Below, piece by piece: positions 11,560 to 24,813 of a DNA stretch of 64,000 bases (positions within the stretch are counted from its first letter, which is position 1; every line of letters starts with the position of its first letter). The stretch comes from Saccharina japonica (lineage: Eukaryota > Sar > Phaeophyceae > Laminariales > Laminariaceae). The DNA lies in contig MEHQ01001488.1 in NCBI GenBank assembly GCA_008828725.1, forward strand, positions 63,482-127,481. Direction: 5' to 3'. The position numbers and the translations under genes are program-made. Below the pieces are notes generated by a model that had not been told where the DNA came from, made no database searches, and saw only the letters and a list, made by a program, of their open reading frames with translations.

Positions 11560-12370
11560 TCACCACAACAGCGCGAGCGAGTGACAATACGAACGAGCGG
11601 TTTGGACACTAACGAAAACAAAATTAGAGCACAACCAACACGGGTACCTGAAGGGAGACAGACGCCTGCTGCTATTTCTAGAGCGTTGCCCCGCTGATTG
11701 TCCGTCGGCGATATAATCACAACAAGCGAGCTACAGCAGTAGTGGCAAAACACGCAAAAAAAAAAACGAGCGGTAGGGGCTTGGACACTAAAACAAATAC
11801 TTCCTAGATCAACCAACGTAGCAGTTGGCACTGAAGAGAGGCGCCTACCGCCGCCACTTCTGGCACGTTGCGCTTCTTATTATCCTCCAACGCTTAATCA
11901 CGACGGCGAGCGAGTGTGCCAAAAGCGAACGGGACGGACTCGGGAAAAAGAAACAATTAGCCAATTCAAAACTTGGTGCTGGCTGAAGACGCCTGCCGCC
12001 AGCCTTGGCCCATTCAAAAGTCTTACGAGTACTAGCCTCCGACGACTAATCACCAACAGCGAGCGAGGGACAAAAACTGAAAAAAAAAAAACACGAACGG
12101 CAAGAGGTTGAAACAATAAAAATGAAACAGCAGCCACAAAAAGTTGGCACACTGAAGGGAACCCCCTGCTTGCCATCTCAAGCGCACGCATTGACTCTTC
12201 TAACCCGACGATTACAGTAAGCGCAAGCAACAACGAGCGAGGCGATGAAAAAACAAACGAATGAAGAAAGCTTGGATAAAAGGACACTAGCCAACAACAT
12301 TAATTGACTCTCCCGACGATTAAGTGCAAGCAACAACGAGCGAGGCGATGAAAGAAAAAACGAATGAAGA
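11540..12370. repeat. Degenerate satellite, units ~100-180 bp
   Basis: Landmarks such as AACAGCGAGCGAG, GACGCCTGC and ACTGAAGG recur. The AGCGAGCGA word appears near 11,570, 11,720, 11,905, 12,058, 12,232 and 12,335, so unit length varies widely. Confidence 0.6.
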
Positions 12371-12746
12371 AAGCTCGAACGAAAAACCATAAGCCAAAAA
12401 CATTGATAACGATTGTGGAGTCTCCTGCAAGCACAACGACAGCAACAGAGGCTGCTCTCGATGCGCAACAGGCTCCTCGGGGTGCGCGCAGGCGCAGCAG
12501 AAACGGCAGCAAGCAGCGGAGAACACTTCCGCTAGCGCAGCCAAAAAAACAGAGCGAAAGGCACAATCTGTGCAAAAACAAAGAAAAACGAAACCAGGCA
12601 CACCGTCGCCATCTCGATCGAGCGTAAGGCGTACGAAGTATAACATTAGGTAGCGCCGCGTGGTTCAAGAGTGGCAAGACTGAAGGACGCCGTGTTTCGC
12701 GACCTGAGTATCAATAACCCGATGCCGTGCTAACGCCGACAGTGAA

Positions 12747-12888
12747 TTAGGTTCGGTCATACGTACAACGGAGGAGAGCACCACGGCACGCTAGGCCCCT
12801 CCCCCAACCCCAACCCGCAAAGCTCCGCCCGCCCCGACCCCGTCCGCGACAAGAAGACAACATTTCCAGAACATCCTCTACGCGCATC
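12747..12888 (-). CDS. Deltex gene, putative last exon
   Basis: The acceptor GCTTCAG precedes a frame whose first base completes the codon left open by exon 10. It begins MRVEDVLEMLSS, like the closing helix of a DTC domain, then runs through an Arg/Gly-rich tail to a TAA stop. The tail is longer than in most Deltex proteins, so a different terminal exon remains possible. Confidence 0.5.
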
Positions 12889-15800
12889 CTGAAGCTCAAA
12901 ATGACGTCAAGTCTCAGCAGCCGATGGATGGGATATATTCAAGTTGGGATCAGGCTGGCGCTGTTTCCGAGCCTCCACCTCTCCCCACCCTTGTGCTTGT
13001 CATTTGTTGGGCAAAGTCGACAGAGCCTAATAGCGCGTTCGGAGAAACGCAGCGAAGCGAGCGCTGTCTTGCGTTTTGTGATGGTTTGAAGTGTTTTCAT
13101 CTGATCCCTTTGGCCGCAAGCTCCTGCTTCACCCTGAATTGTTGTCGGAAAAAGCGGCCGTAGGGTCGGTCGAGGTTCAAGGTAATCAGCATTACAGCAG
13201 CAGCGGCAGCAGTGGCAGCAGCGATAAACAGCAGCAGCAGGGCAAGTAGTAGCGACAACAATAGCAGTAGTAGTAGCAGTGGCAGCAGAAATAACAACAG
13301 CAACACTAGCAACAACACCACCATGACCACGACCATGACCACGACCACGACCATGACCACCACCACCACTACCACCACCACCACCACCAGCCAACACCAC
13401 CACCACCACTTTCACCACCACCACCACCAACAGCAATAACTACTAACAACAGTACCACCACCACCACCACTACCAACAGCTCGATCTACAGCAGCTCAGG
13501 GGCTAAAGCAGGTGGCGCTTACCGCATCAAGTAGCCACGGTCGGGATAGCCGAAGCTTGCGCTGCCTCCAGCGGTGGCTGTCTTATGGTGGATACCATTC
13601 CATATCACGGAGTTGGAGATACCTGAACCCCCCCCAAAAAAGGCGGCGCAAACACGAACGCGACAAGGTTTGTGAGCAGACGAGCATGATGGGCCGCCCG
13701 CGCAACTTACAGAACGTCAGTGAATCCCTCCTCCTATTACGGAGGGCCGTAGTAAATAGGTACACACAAAAACCTACCACTCTGGGCGTAAATATAAGGA
13801 CCGATTTATCTTCATGTTAGTGTGTGAACGCTCCTTATATTTCCGCCCGGAGTGGACATATATTTATCATTTTCCTTATGACGGGGGAACATATAGTTAA
13901 TAGGACCACATTTTGTTGGTAAAAAAAGGTGAAAAACATACCTGGTATATTTTTTGTGTGTACCATTAGGTCCTACTTACTATGGTCTCCGGTAATACCA
14001 ATATTGGGTCCTGTTTTTACGATAGTCCTCCGTAATATCAGAACACACGAGAACTGGTGCCACACGACGCAAGAAACAGAAGAACAAAAAAAGGGCGATC
14101 GGCTTCGCTTGATGCATGACACGCCGCGCGTCGCTTTCCCGCCAGTTGAGGGGGGGGGGGGCGGGCTACGATAGGAGCACGTACTCGTAGCACTTTTTTG
14201 CCTCAAGAGGCAAATATTTCTGACCGAAAGGGTGTTAGTGGGTCTGCCTCGCAGCAAAAAAACGGCACTCAGCCCCGAGGATCACCAGCATAAGCCAGCG
14301 AGTGTTTACGCGTTCACGACTTGGCTCAGCTTGGACATAATGGTTGGTACTCCACATTAAATCATCATTGCATCAGCCATCATAGAACGTTCCGAGAATT
14401 TTCCTCAGGCGGCCGGGGACAGGGTTAGGCCACTGCAAAACGTACCCCACACTAGCAACAAGCAGTTTCAACAAAAAACGCGGATGTGGTTTTCAACGAG
14501 GTTAAGGTCAAGTCCCATTCCGACCGGAAACAAAAAAAAAAACATGATTTGGACTCTGAGGCGAATATTAAACGGGGACTATTAATATATTCCCGGCCAG
14601 AATGAGACGTTTCAAACCATTTTGTCGAAGCTGGAACGCATACACGAAGACGTTCCGGCGATCCGAAACTACGTACATTGCGGGCGATTGTGACAGCAAC
14701 ATATATCCTATCGCGTATATAGCCGCCAATTCCGATCGTGAACTTGTCTATCGCATGGAAAACGCCACGCTTTACCGTACAAACCAACAGAAGGTATGTC
14801 TCCGGGCGTGCGCCCGCGCAACTAGTAACAGTTTCCCGTACCTCGGACATATTATCTACAGATAGATGATCTACAAGTATATCATACAGATCATCCCCAC
14901 TTGATGATCTAAGCAGTAGACCTTCCAAGGCAAGATCTATTCCCGATCTTGTATGATCTGTATGATCTAGCTCGTGTTGCCGGGTGGGAGCTGTGTAATC
15001 TGCATGATCTAGCACATGTTTCCTGGGCTGGATCTGTACTATAAAGATCCTGCACAACCTCCCATAACGGCAGCTAAGGAACTAAATGATCTAGATCATG
15101 ATCTATCTGTAGATTATCTAGATCATGATCTGTCCGAGCTGTTAACACTTACGGCTGTGAAATCGCTCACTTATGAGTCGCCGATTAGCTAATAGTTGGC
15201 TAGGTACCACAAAAGTCATGCTGTCGAAAACTGCCGCAACCGCGTTCGTCAGGGTTAGGCTTGTATCTCCGCCGCGGAGGTCTGGTGGCGTTTTCATTGC
15301 GGGCGATCGGCTGAAACGCCTCGAGTTCGTTCGTTGACCTCATGTCGGCTTAACGTCATTATGCCTTCATAACAATAAGACGCGTGGCGTCAAAGGCGAC
15401 GAGAGACACGAGGAGACAGGGGATCCTCCTAATCTATTGTAGCTACGATCTCGACCGATCCTTCAAAGGGTTTTGACCGATGATAGAATATACCAGGTAT
15501 GGTGTTGACGTCCGCATATGTTTCTTATAAATTGCACCTCATATACACGTTCCGCGCTTCGTTTGGACGGACTGCTAAATCCAAAATCTGGACGGCCTGC
15601 CATTGGGGTGTGGCGTGTGGTCCATCCTCGGATATCCTAGCGGGTTAGGCACGCAAAAGAAGCGGCCACTCACACCTCCACACCTATACCCCTGAACTCG
15701 GCAGGAGCCCGGGGGCCAGCATAGCTGCTGCGCACCCGGCTAGACTGTGCGCGAGTCCACCTGTCTAGCCGGGTGCGCAGCCATGCTGCCCCCCGGGCTC

Positions 15801-18800
15801 CCGCTGAGTTCAGGGGTATAGGTGTGGAGGTGCGAGTGACCGCTTTTTTGCGTGCGTCGTAGGGGGCGGAGAGGCTCCTTCTTAACCCTACAGTAGTGTA
15901 TTACTATCCGCACGAATGTAAGTGTGCCATCACCACAACACCCGCGCCACGGAATCAGATGGTCAACTTCTAGGGTTTCGTGTAGGGCGAGAAACGGAAC
16001 AGTAACGCCTCCAAATCGAATAGAGGGGATGAGATTTACGGGGGACACCAACAAAAAAAAAGAAGCCTCCGTACCTGTTGTGATGGAGGTGCCGACGGTG
16101 AAAGTCATCTTCCGGTCGAAGGAAGTCCGCAGTAGCTGCAGCACCTCCCTTCCTTCGGAGGTGTCCTGCGACGACCAATCAAAATCAGTGGTTAGCTATA
16201 ATATAACCCTCTTTAGACACCAGAAAGGAAAATTTGACGATAAGATTTCGACGTCAAAAAAATGACGATAAGAGTTGACGATCATATTTGACGATGGAAT
16301 TTGACGATAATATTCGATGATGAGATTTGACGATAAACTGTTGACGATAACAATTGACGAAAATATTTGGCGATCATATTTGACGATAATATTTGACGAT
16401 GCAATTTGACGATACAATGTGACGGTTATAGCAGTAGTAGTAACGGCCACTGCGTGATTTGCGGGATGATATGATACAATGGTTGGTGTCCGAATTGCAA
16501 TAGTTGCAATGCAAGGAGGCGTTACGGCACGGGGCGCAAGCAAGATGATCATCTTACCCGTACTTCTGCTCACGCTCTGCCCGTAGATGGTTGATATTGA
16601 CATATATATATTTGTCGTTATCCCTTATATTCCTTATACCTGGTATCCCTTGTATCCCTTAAAAGGTTCCTTAAAAGGGGTCCGTCCCAAAGTGGTTTAC
16701 CCCTCAAGAACTGGTCCCGCGTATTTGGGGACAAACCACTTGGAATTACTGTGGAATATTGCAATATTGTTTTTGAGTTCTGAATGGGTTAAGCTTGATT
16801 TTTACCATTCCGCCGGAGGATTAGAAAAAAAAGAGAGAAAAAAAGCAGGTAAACTGAAAAAACCTGATCAAGGGTTCGAGCCGAGCGCGCGCGAGATGCC
16901 GATTTAGACGCGATAAGTGAAGCCCCTTATGAGGGCTACGGTAGGGGTATTTAGTATAAATATGCCTATTTTTTTCTGCGGCTCCTCACTTGGGGGAGCT
17001 CTATATCAACAATAAGCCATGTGCCTTTTAGGGTAGTTTAGTATGAAGAAACAACGGATGCTTGACCCGTTGTACTACTACTCGTAGGTACCAGGTATTA
17101 GATACTGATATATCACGTGAAGGAGTTTTCACAGAATAAGCCACCACCCCTAAAAGGCGGCATTGCTCGCGCGTTCTATACTTACCGGCAAGTAAGCCAC
17201 GCGTGACGTGCCGCGGTAACTCTGGCCAGGGTTCGGGTGATGCTGGTCCTGAGTGCCGTCGGGAAAGTTGTAGTTGATGACGATGGTCCCCACCGACGTG
17301 TATCCCGACAAAGGCACCGTGCCGCGAGGGCGGGTGCTGACGGTCATCGTTCCATCCGGCTGGGTACCTAATACGGAGGACCACAGTAAATAGGACCAAA
17401 TATTGTTAGTAAAAATAGGTAATTATAAAGGTTTCTGTGTCTACCGTAGGTCCTATTTACTATGCTCCCCCGTAACATCAACACCGAAACAGAGATGAAA
17501 AAGGAGAAGGGCGGAGCGGGGGGAGGGGGGGGCGGGGTACTCATTTGTTGCTTGCCTTAGGCATTTGACTCTTGGCCGCACATGTCTTTCGAAACAGAGC
17601 ATCTAGATGAGAAAGGAGAAGGCCGGAGGGGGGGGGGGGAGCTCATTTGTTGCTTGCCTTAGTCATTTGACCATTGACCACACACCTCTTTCGAGACGGA
17701 GCGCGCCGTTCCTACTTCTTATAGAGACACCTCCAACATTTGGGCCGCTCGCTACGTTTGTTCCCGTATATTATTACGCAAAAACCTTTGGCGATCCTTA
17801 TCCCGGAGCGGGAGAGGGGCGGAGGTGTTTTATGGGGAACAAAACATATTTGGTGTTTTATGGGGAACAAAACATATTTTTGTTTTTCGCACTCATGTGA
17901 AATAGAATGTAAATCTTCATCAATATGTTCATCTTGAGTTCCTGTTGTTCATTTACGTGCAGCACATGGCGGTCATCGTCCCACCGGGCTGAGCACCCAC
18001 GAGTAGCCATTCCGAGCCAGAGAAAGATAGAAAGAGAGCGGAGCGGGCGCATACTGGCACTATAGAGGGACCGCTACATTATACTATAATCAAGTCACCA
18101 TGCATATAGGGGTTAACAGAGGCGATCGGCAACATTCTCCCACCGGACTACTTGACTCCAACCGCGCCGGGGGAGCGAGCGCCGCCGGAAATTTCCGCAG
18201 AAAATTATCCCCGACCATCGTGTTGGTCGCGCTATATCTGGGTCCGAAAACAAAATGCGCAGAAAATGCCCATTTTCCGTAAACAAAACTCCATTTCCCA
18301 CAGGAAAAAAACATTTTTCGCAGAAAATTATCACCGACCATCTTGCAGGTCGCTATCTCTGGGCCCCAAAAACATTTCCGCAACAAAACACTATTTTCCA
18401 CAGAATAGTCATCACCGACCACTGTGTTGTTGGTCGCTACCTCCGGGTTCCAAAAAGCAATTCAGCAAAACAAATTAACGTTTTCCGCAGAAAAATGTCA
18501 CCGACCATCGTCTTGTTCGTCGCTTCCTCTGGGTCCCAACAGCAATTCCGCAAAAAAATATAATTTTCCGCAGAAAATTAGCACCGACCATCGTGTTGGT
18601 CGCTACCACTGGGCCCCAAAAAACAATTCCGCATAAAATTATCACCGACCATCGTGTGGTTGATCGCTACCTGTGGGTCCCAACAGCAATTCCGCAAAAA
18701 AAAAAACATTTTCCGAAGAAAATTATCACCGACCATCGATCGTGTTGTTGGTCGTTACCTCTGGGCCCCAAAAAACAATTCCGCATAAAATTATCGTTTT

Positions 18801-20667
18801 CCGCATAAAATTATCACCGACCATCGTGTGGTTGGTCGCTACCTCTGGGCCCCAAAAAACAACTCCGCATAAAATTATCGTTTTCCGAAGAAAATTATCA
18901 CCGACCACCGTGTTGTTGGTCGCTACCTCTGGGTCCCAAAAAGCGATTCAGCAAAAAAACGCAATTTTCCGCATAAAATTATCACAGACCATCGTCTTGT
19001 TGGTCGCTACCTCTGGGTCCAACAGCAATTCCGCATAAAATTATGTTTTTCCGCATAAAATTATCACCGACCATCGTGTTGTTGGTCGCTGCCTTTGGGT
19101 CCCAACAGCTACCTCTGGGTCCCAACAGCAATTCCGCAAAAACTTGTAATTTTCCGCAGAAAATTCTCACCGGCCATCGTGTTATTGGTCGCTATCTCTG
19201 GGTCCCAAAAAAAAAACGCAAAAAAATATCATTTCCCGCAGAAATTTATCATTTTCCTCAGAAAATTCTCACCGGCCATCGTGTTGTTGGTCGCTATCTC
19301 TGGTTCCCACGTTCCCACCAGGGTAAATAATCAGAGGCGGCGGCAACATTAGGGTGTTTGCGATAATCTAATCTGGTTAGATGTAAAAAACCCTATCAGC
19401 CAAAAAAACATGAGGAGCTGGTGGGTTAAAACAGGTGAATTTACAAGGCCCCTACGTAGCCTATCAGAAGTTTCTCCGTTTGCCGACCAACCCAGGAAGA
19501 AAAAAAATAGGTCAAAAACGTCATTATGGGTATAACTTTTCCCCCACAGCCGTAAGGGTTGGTCCTGACTTTTCGTCGGTTGGGACTACTGTTGTATAAG
19601 AAACAGTCTGAAAAAAAACAACCAAATTTGGTTCTAACCAAAATCTTCGCTAACACCCTATATATTCTCGCATCGGACTACCCACTCCACTGTGCCCCAG
19701 GAATGTTCCCCGATTTCTTTTTTCAGCGACAAAATTTCTCGTATCGGACTATCAAACTGACTCCATCGCACCGCGAGAAATTTCCGTGAGAAGTTTCCGC
19801 ACAAAAGCACTCACCGACCAGCGGGGCGTACATGGCCGAGCACGTGGGGCACTTGGGCCCCAAGGCTCGAAACGTGCCGAGAATGCACGTTCGGTGCATG
19901 TAATGGCCCTGGCACTTGGGCAGCAGAAGGGCCGGGTTTTGCCGGCTGAACTCGTCTAGGCACACTGGCGGTCGAGAGCGCGGGTGGATGGGTGGGTGGG
20001 TGGAAGTAAGTGAGTGAGCGTGTGAATGGGTGAGTGTATGATTGAGTGCGGGAGTGAGTTATTGGGTGGGTTGGTGGGTGGGTGGGTGAGTTAGTGGGTG
20101 AGTGGGTGGGTTGTCAGATATTACGCTTTAACAGATTATCTACATGTGTTCAAGCTCATTGGTTTAGGTTACACCGCACATTGATCAAGTCGCACCGCAT
20201 ATTTGTGTAACGTGTATTTTTAGATGCGTACGAGTACACGCCTTCTCGGTCACGCGTAGCATACAGCTCTACATTATACCGACATGGTGGGTGTGATTAG
20301 CTGTGGTGGCTGGGTGGGTGGGTGGGTGGGTGAGTTTAGTGGTGGGTGGTGGGGGGTGGGTGAGTAGTGGTGGGTGGGTGGTGGGTGGGTGGTGGTGGGT
20401 GGGTGTGGGTGGTGGGTGGGTGGGTTTAGTGGTGGTGGGTGGTGGGTGGGTGGGTGAGTGGGTGGGTGGGTGGGTGGGTTGTGGGTGGGTTAGTGGGTGG
20501 GTGGGTGGGTAGGTGGGTGGGTGGGTTAGTGGGTGGGTTAGTGGGTGGGTGTGAGGCGTTACTGCGGGGGGACATAGTAACTAGGACCAAATAAGCTTAG
20601 TACAAAATACTGTAATATATACTGGTAGGTTTTTGCGCACGTGACGGGTCCTGATGTCCTGATGTCC

Positions 20668-20700
<33 letters not shown>

Positions 20701-23700
20701 ACTATGGTCCCCGGTAACAGTGAGGGGGTGAGTGGGTGGGTGGGTGGGTAGATGGGTGGGTAGGGCGGAAAAAACGGTACTCGTTTGCTGCTTGCCTTAA
20801 TCATTTGACCATTTTGACCACGCATCCCTCTCGAGACCGGAGCCCCTACTCCTAACAGAGACACCTCCGACATATATACGGGCGCTCGTTACGTTTTCCC
20901 AATATATAGCAAGTGCATTGATAACTTTTTGCTCATCTTATTCCTTTTCCCTGTTTCTGTCGATTGTGGCCACCGTCTATCTCCTAGGATAGCGATCGTT
21001 TTCTCGCTATTATCTCGTAGCGCACCGGGCAACAAAGACGCGCAAGTCTTTCTTTGGGTAGATATAGTACCGTAACACTGCAATGCTGTCGATACAGCCG
21101 TTTATATAAAGATGATCCCGGTAACGCTGCTTTGTTTATAGGTTTAGCGTCTTCCGATATATGATCTATTTCGACATGAGAGGGACGCCCGGCACAAAGC
21201 GCGTTGTGCGGCGAGGCACTGGTACGCTCATTTGGTGCTTCGTCGGGGTTACGGCATGTTTTGGTCACGCATAGTTGTTGCGTGGACGTTGGTTAATATA
21301 TATATATATATACTAGGGAATAAGAGGCCCTCCCGCCCCCACAGCGGTAGGGCAATTAAAGCAAGTAGTAATGGAGATGATAAGAGGCTCAAATTGAAAA
21401 TAATATGTAGGGATAAAATAGGAAACAAATTGACTACGAATATTCTTAATAGGTGTACCAATATACGGTGAAGGAAATAGAAACGATGGGGATTGGCTCC
21501 GAATCAATGCGGGTTGTTTGATGGAAAACATATTTATAATAGATGTGGCCAGGGGGGGCTAGCTGCTTCCTGAGAGCACGTTGTTTGTTGTTGTCGGCTG
21601 TCTCGCGGTCATCGCGAAAGGGGCTTGCAAAATCGCTCGCGAGACTGGCTGTGCTGATGATCGAGATCATTTGACTCGTGCGTGCATGCATTCCGATTTT
21701 TTCGTGAAAAATGTTATAGGGCACAAATACTACTCTGCAGCATTATTGGTTGCTGGCTGTGTTACGTACGTACGTCGTACAGTTTTTTTTTTTAGTTTTT
21801 TTCATCCATCCCATTTATTATATCTTCGCCCTTCCTTTCTCTCTCCTTCCTAGTCGTAACTCAGATCCGGGGTGACAAAGTAGCTCTTCTCCCTCCTCCC
21901 CCACTACGGTGTTGCCTTGCTTTTTATCGCGAGAAGATTTCAGCAATAATTTCTTCCCTCGTCAACTTTCGTCGAACTGTGCTTACCCACGCTATAATAT
22001 GCGTTCTCGACAGTTTTGGTGTCATTTTGAGAATAAAAATCTCCATTCGAGGAGAATCGGCCCCCGACCTCCAACGCTAACAGGTTTCGTGGCTACCTGT
22101 TAGACCACCGGGGCGACCAGCAGTAGGCACATTGAACGCACGTACCATACGCACCATCTGATACGTACGACACTGTACTCTGTACCATAAGATTATAGCA
22201 GCGCGCGTAAATCCGCACTAAAAACAGTATAAAAAAAGCGAGGCAGATCTCATATATCCGCCCTGCAGGGCGGATTTACGAGCACTGCCCATGGTAGTAG
22301 ATAAAACAGCTGATATACATGTACGTCCGTATATACATACGTACTTTTCATATATACGTGCACAGACAGCAGTAAATATTTTGCTAGGGGATGACATAAT
22401 ATCCCTCCCCCCCCTGGGAGGCTGGGAGGGAGCCCTGGGAGGCTGGGAGGGAGGGGTTCATTGTGTCGCCGGGAATACGGGAATGCGCTGATCGTGTCCC
22501 CGGGTATACGTACGGCAGCAGTGTGGTCGAATATACATACGTAATTTTCATATGTACGTGCACAGACAGCAGTACATATTTTGCTAGGTAGGGGATGGCA
22601 TATTATCCCTCCCCCCCCTGGGACCTGGGAGGGGTTCATTGTGTCCCCGGGAATACGGGGATGCGCTGATCGTGTCCCCGGGTATACGTAGTATACGGCA
22701 GCAGTGTGGTCGTCGTACTGCTGCAGCGCTGCAGCAGCCTATATACGTCGTTAACACATTTTTCGTACGTATATACAACAGGCACATTGTATATACGTAC
22801 GTACGTGCACAGACAGCATGATGACAGCATGATGCAGGCTCCTCATGAGAATGTCACGAGGGCATGTCACCTGAGCATTGCTCTGAACGTGATGTATCGT
22901 CGAAGAGCTATGATGGTGTCTCGCGGCACGGTCTAGCCTGGTCGTACACAATGATACCTGGTATCACATTATTATTGCGCCGCATTCGACAAAATGGTCT
23001 ATTTCTTGCCATCCCTTGGAGAGTGATCGAGATTTGGTTTTAAGAGCAAACACAACCACCACCACCACCACCACCAGCGACACGTTTCTGCTGGTGCTGG
23101 TGCTCAGCTGCTGGTAGTGGTGGTGGTGGTGGTGGTGGCGGTGCTTGACTTGGTTGTTGGTGCTCTCTGGTACCTGCTACCTGGTACCTGGTATGGGGTG
23201 GAATATATATGCTTGTTTTCCTCAGGACCACCCCTGGTACCTGGTAAGTAGGCCATGCAACATGACCAAGCTTCGCGAATTCGGGACGGCTTTGAACACG
23301 AACAGAGGCAGGAGGGGATGTTATTCAGGGGCCTTCAGAGACCCCGTCCGTTTCTAAAAAAGCAGTGGTGCTTTCGTCGCGCACGGTGACAGAGAAGGCG
23401 ACGTACGTATCATACGATACGAGTACGCGACCAGAGCGAGGATGGACGATACAATATGCAAAGATTAAAAGTATAGCAACCGCACTGCTGCAATACTCGT
23501 ACGTAGAGCAGCCGCGAATCGCTGTGGCCACGACGACAAGCACGGCGCACGTACGAGTTGTACTACAGTATGCCAGCCTGCGACGTAAGAAGACGGTGCC
23601 GGGCATGCCGGCGTAGGGAGAAGAGTGCTTTGAATGTGTGGGAGTAAAAAAAAGTTTTTTTTTTCGTTTGCTTTTGCTCAACTCTAAGTTGCTATGATAA

Positions 23701-24749
23701 AGTGGGCATCAAAGATCACTTGATTAAAGTATTGTGTTTGGACATCAGACAAACTACAGTATATATATTAGATAGATATATTAATCAGTTTTCACCTTCG
23801 AGCGACACATTTCAAATAATTCATACTATTCCAAGACATTAAAAAGGACACGATCTCGTACCACCCTGGGCGCGAACACAAGGACCGTTTATACATAAAA
23901 CATGTAAACCAATCGATCCTTATATATATATATATATTTACGCTCATAATGTATGTACGGTTTTCCTTATAAGGTGGCGTCATCACCGAAGACGTCCAAA
24001 ACCGATCAGTTTTCATCTTTCCTGCCAGATTTCTCCGCTCACCCGCGCAGGACTCGTCTGCCGCCACCGTCCTCGTACAGATCTCGGCCCCATCCACCAG
24101 CCGCTGGTACTCCGCCTCTCTCGAACCGGTTGCGCTCTGAGAACCCAGTGCCGCCTGGGCCCCCTGGCCCCCCTGGGCCCCCTGAGCCCCCTGGCCCCCC
24201 TGGCCCCCCTGAGCCCCCTGGGCCCCCTGAGCCCCTTGCCCCCCCCGGGCCCACTGGGACACCTGGGGCGCCGTTAACCACCCCCCTCCTCCTCCCGCTG
24301 CCCCCCTCGCAGCAGACCCGAAGGCACCTGAGAAGCACGACACGGCAGACAATAGGGGGGAAAGGGTGTGTGTGTGTGGGGGGGGGGGCGGGGCTGAGGG
24401 GAGGGAAGGCATTGGGGTTCTCATGTGTAACATGGCCGTAATCGTATGACCATACACCCGTTGGGGGGTGGGAGAAGGGGGGGGGGGGGGGTGGGGAAGG
24501 AGGGGGAGTCGGGGGGGGCCGAACAGAACGGGCGTCCTGGCGTTTCGCCATTTCATGGAAGAATCTGGGAGTGGGGAGCGCGGGGAGAGCGTGTGCGGTG
24601 AGGGTGGGGGGGGGGTACTCATTTGTTGCTTGCCTTAGTCATTTGGCCATTGTCCACGCATCCCTTTCGAAACGGAGCACCGGGTCCTACGTTCGTCAGT
24701 CAGTCAGAACAACAAAAAATGGTTTCAAGGGGGAAAAAAAAAAAGGTGT

Positions 24750-24813
<64 letters not shown>

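Noticed and set aside
23953..24441. Plus-strand Pro-Pro-Gly collagen-like reading frame
   Set aside because: It is the complement of Deltex exon 6, whose minus-strand frame has matching splice partners and supplies a RING cysteine.
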